5,820 bases of DNA from JACKOD01 sp041591635. GTDB lineage: Bacteria; Pseudomonadota; Gammaproteobacteria; Pseudomonadales; Oleiphilaceae. The stretch covers positions 1 through 5,820 of the forward strand of contig JBFHRO010000204.1 in the NCBI GenBank assembly GCA_041591635.1, read 5' to 3'. This document shows positions 5,551-5,820 of the stretch, piece after piece (the stretch's first letter is position 1; each line of letters begins with the position of its first letter). The notes under the pieces are model-generated. The model was not told the DNA's origin. It ran no database searches and saw only the letters and a program-made list of their open reading frames with translations. The translations under genes were made by a program, and so were the position numbers.

Positions 5551-5820
5551 TCACGACGTGAAGTTTTCTACTGCATCAAGAACGGCCTCCCCATGGCTTT
5601 TGACTTTCACCTTTCGCCATTCGCGCACCAGTACGCCAGACTGATCAATCAAAAAAGTCGAGCGTTCAATGCCAAGGTATTCCTTGCCATAGAGTTTCTT
5701 CAGCTTGATAACGTCAAACAGCGAGCAGAGTTTTTCTTCTGGGTCCGAGATTAATTCAAACGGGAACGCCTCTTTGGTCTTGAATCGTTCGTGGGAGGCG
5801 AGGGAATCGCGGGATACACC
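5551..5820 (-). CDS. bcp: Peroxiredoxin Bcp/PrxQ (thioredoxin-dependent thiol peroxidase), C-terminal part; start outside window
   Basis: Reduces hydrogen peroxide and organic hydroperoxides in the cytoplasm using thioredoxin. The minus-strand frame is open from the right edge for 89 codons to TGA at 5551-5553. It begins GVSRDSLASHERF and continues FPFELISDPEEKLCSLFDV, YGKEYLGIERSTFLIDQSG and VLVREWRKVKVKSHGEAVLDAV. These match the Bcp pattern GxS.D....RF / F.LLSD....C..F.V / G....GI.R.(T/S)FLID..G / VLD, as in E. coli Bcp. The family is about 155 residues long, so roughly 57% is present. The peroxidatic cysteine lies beyond the window and cannot be checked; the cysteine in EKLCSLF corresponds to the third Bcp cysteine. 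There is no start codon inside the window. It reads toward the chalcone-isomerase-like gene. The plus-strand open frames over this stretch (5435-5644, 5485-5754) are its shadows. Confidence 0.92.
   Translation of the reverse strand, partial: GVSRDSLASHERFKTKEAFPFELISDPEEKLCSLFDVIKLKKLYGKEYLGIERSTFLIDQSGVLVREWRKVKVKSHGEAVLDAVENFTS

Overview
The window looks like ordinary chromosome of a gammaproteobacterium, probably a marine or environmental one of the Cellvibrionales/Pseudomonas-like type. That is inferred from three things: a large-type (about 1,600-residue) NAD-glutamate dehydrogenase, an exosortase-sorted PEP-CTERM protein, and a periplasmic chalcone-isomerase-like protein beside a bcp peroxiredoxin gene. 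No RNA gene, CRISPR array, insertion sequence or phage gene is visible.

Layout. Positions 1-2349 (+) hold the C-terminal half of the NAD-dependent glutamate dehydrogenase, cut by the left edge. It converges on a 117-residue four-helix membrane protein (2384-2737, -), with a hairpin between the two. A 271-base spacer (2738-3008) carries a likely promoter and repeats for the membrane protein, and a possible terminator for the next gene. That gene, 3009-3638 (-), encodes a secreted PEP-CTERM protein. It is preceded by a textbook-spaced sigma-54 promoter and an upstream inverted repeat. The 330-base divergent region 3639-3968 holds these sites, GTAACC-type repeats and a doubtful 30-codon ORF. Next come a 92-residue protein of unknown function (3969-4247, +) and a CopD/HemJ-like four-helix membrane protein with several histidines (4316-4804, +). 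The latter meets the chalcone-isomerase-like gene (4805-5383, -) tail to tail with no base between the stop codons. At the right edge (5551-5820, -) lies the C-terminal part of a Bcp/PrxQ peroxiredoxin, easily missed because its start codon is outside the window.

Working together. The genes do not form one pathway. The dehydrogenase serves glutamate catabolism, Bcp serves peroxide defence, and the PEP-CTERM protein belongs to the exosortase/exopolysaccharide surface system whose other genes are not here. The best regulatory observation is the sigma-54 promoter in front of the PEP-CTERM gene, which fits the known PrsK/PrsR-RpoN control of such genes. I see no convincing undescribed multi-gene system in this window.
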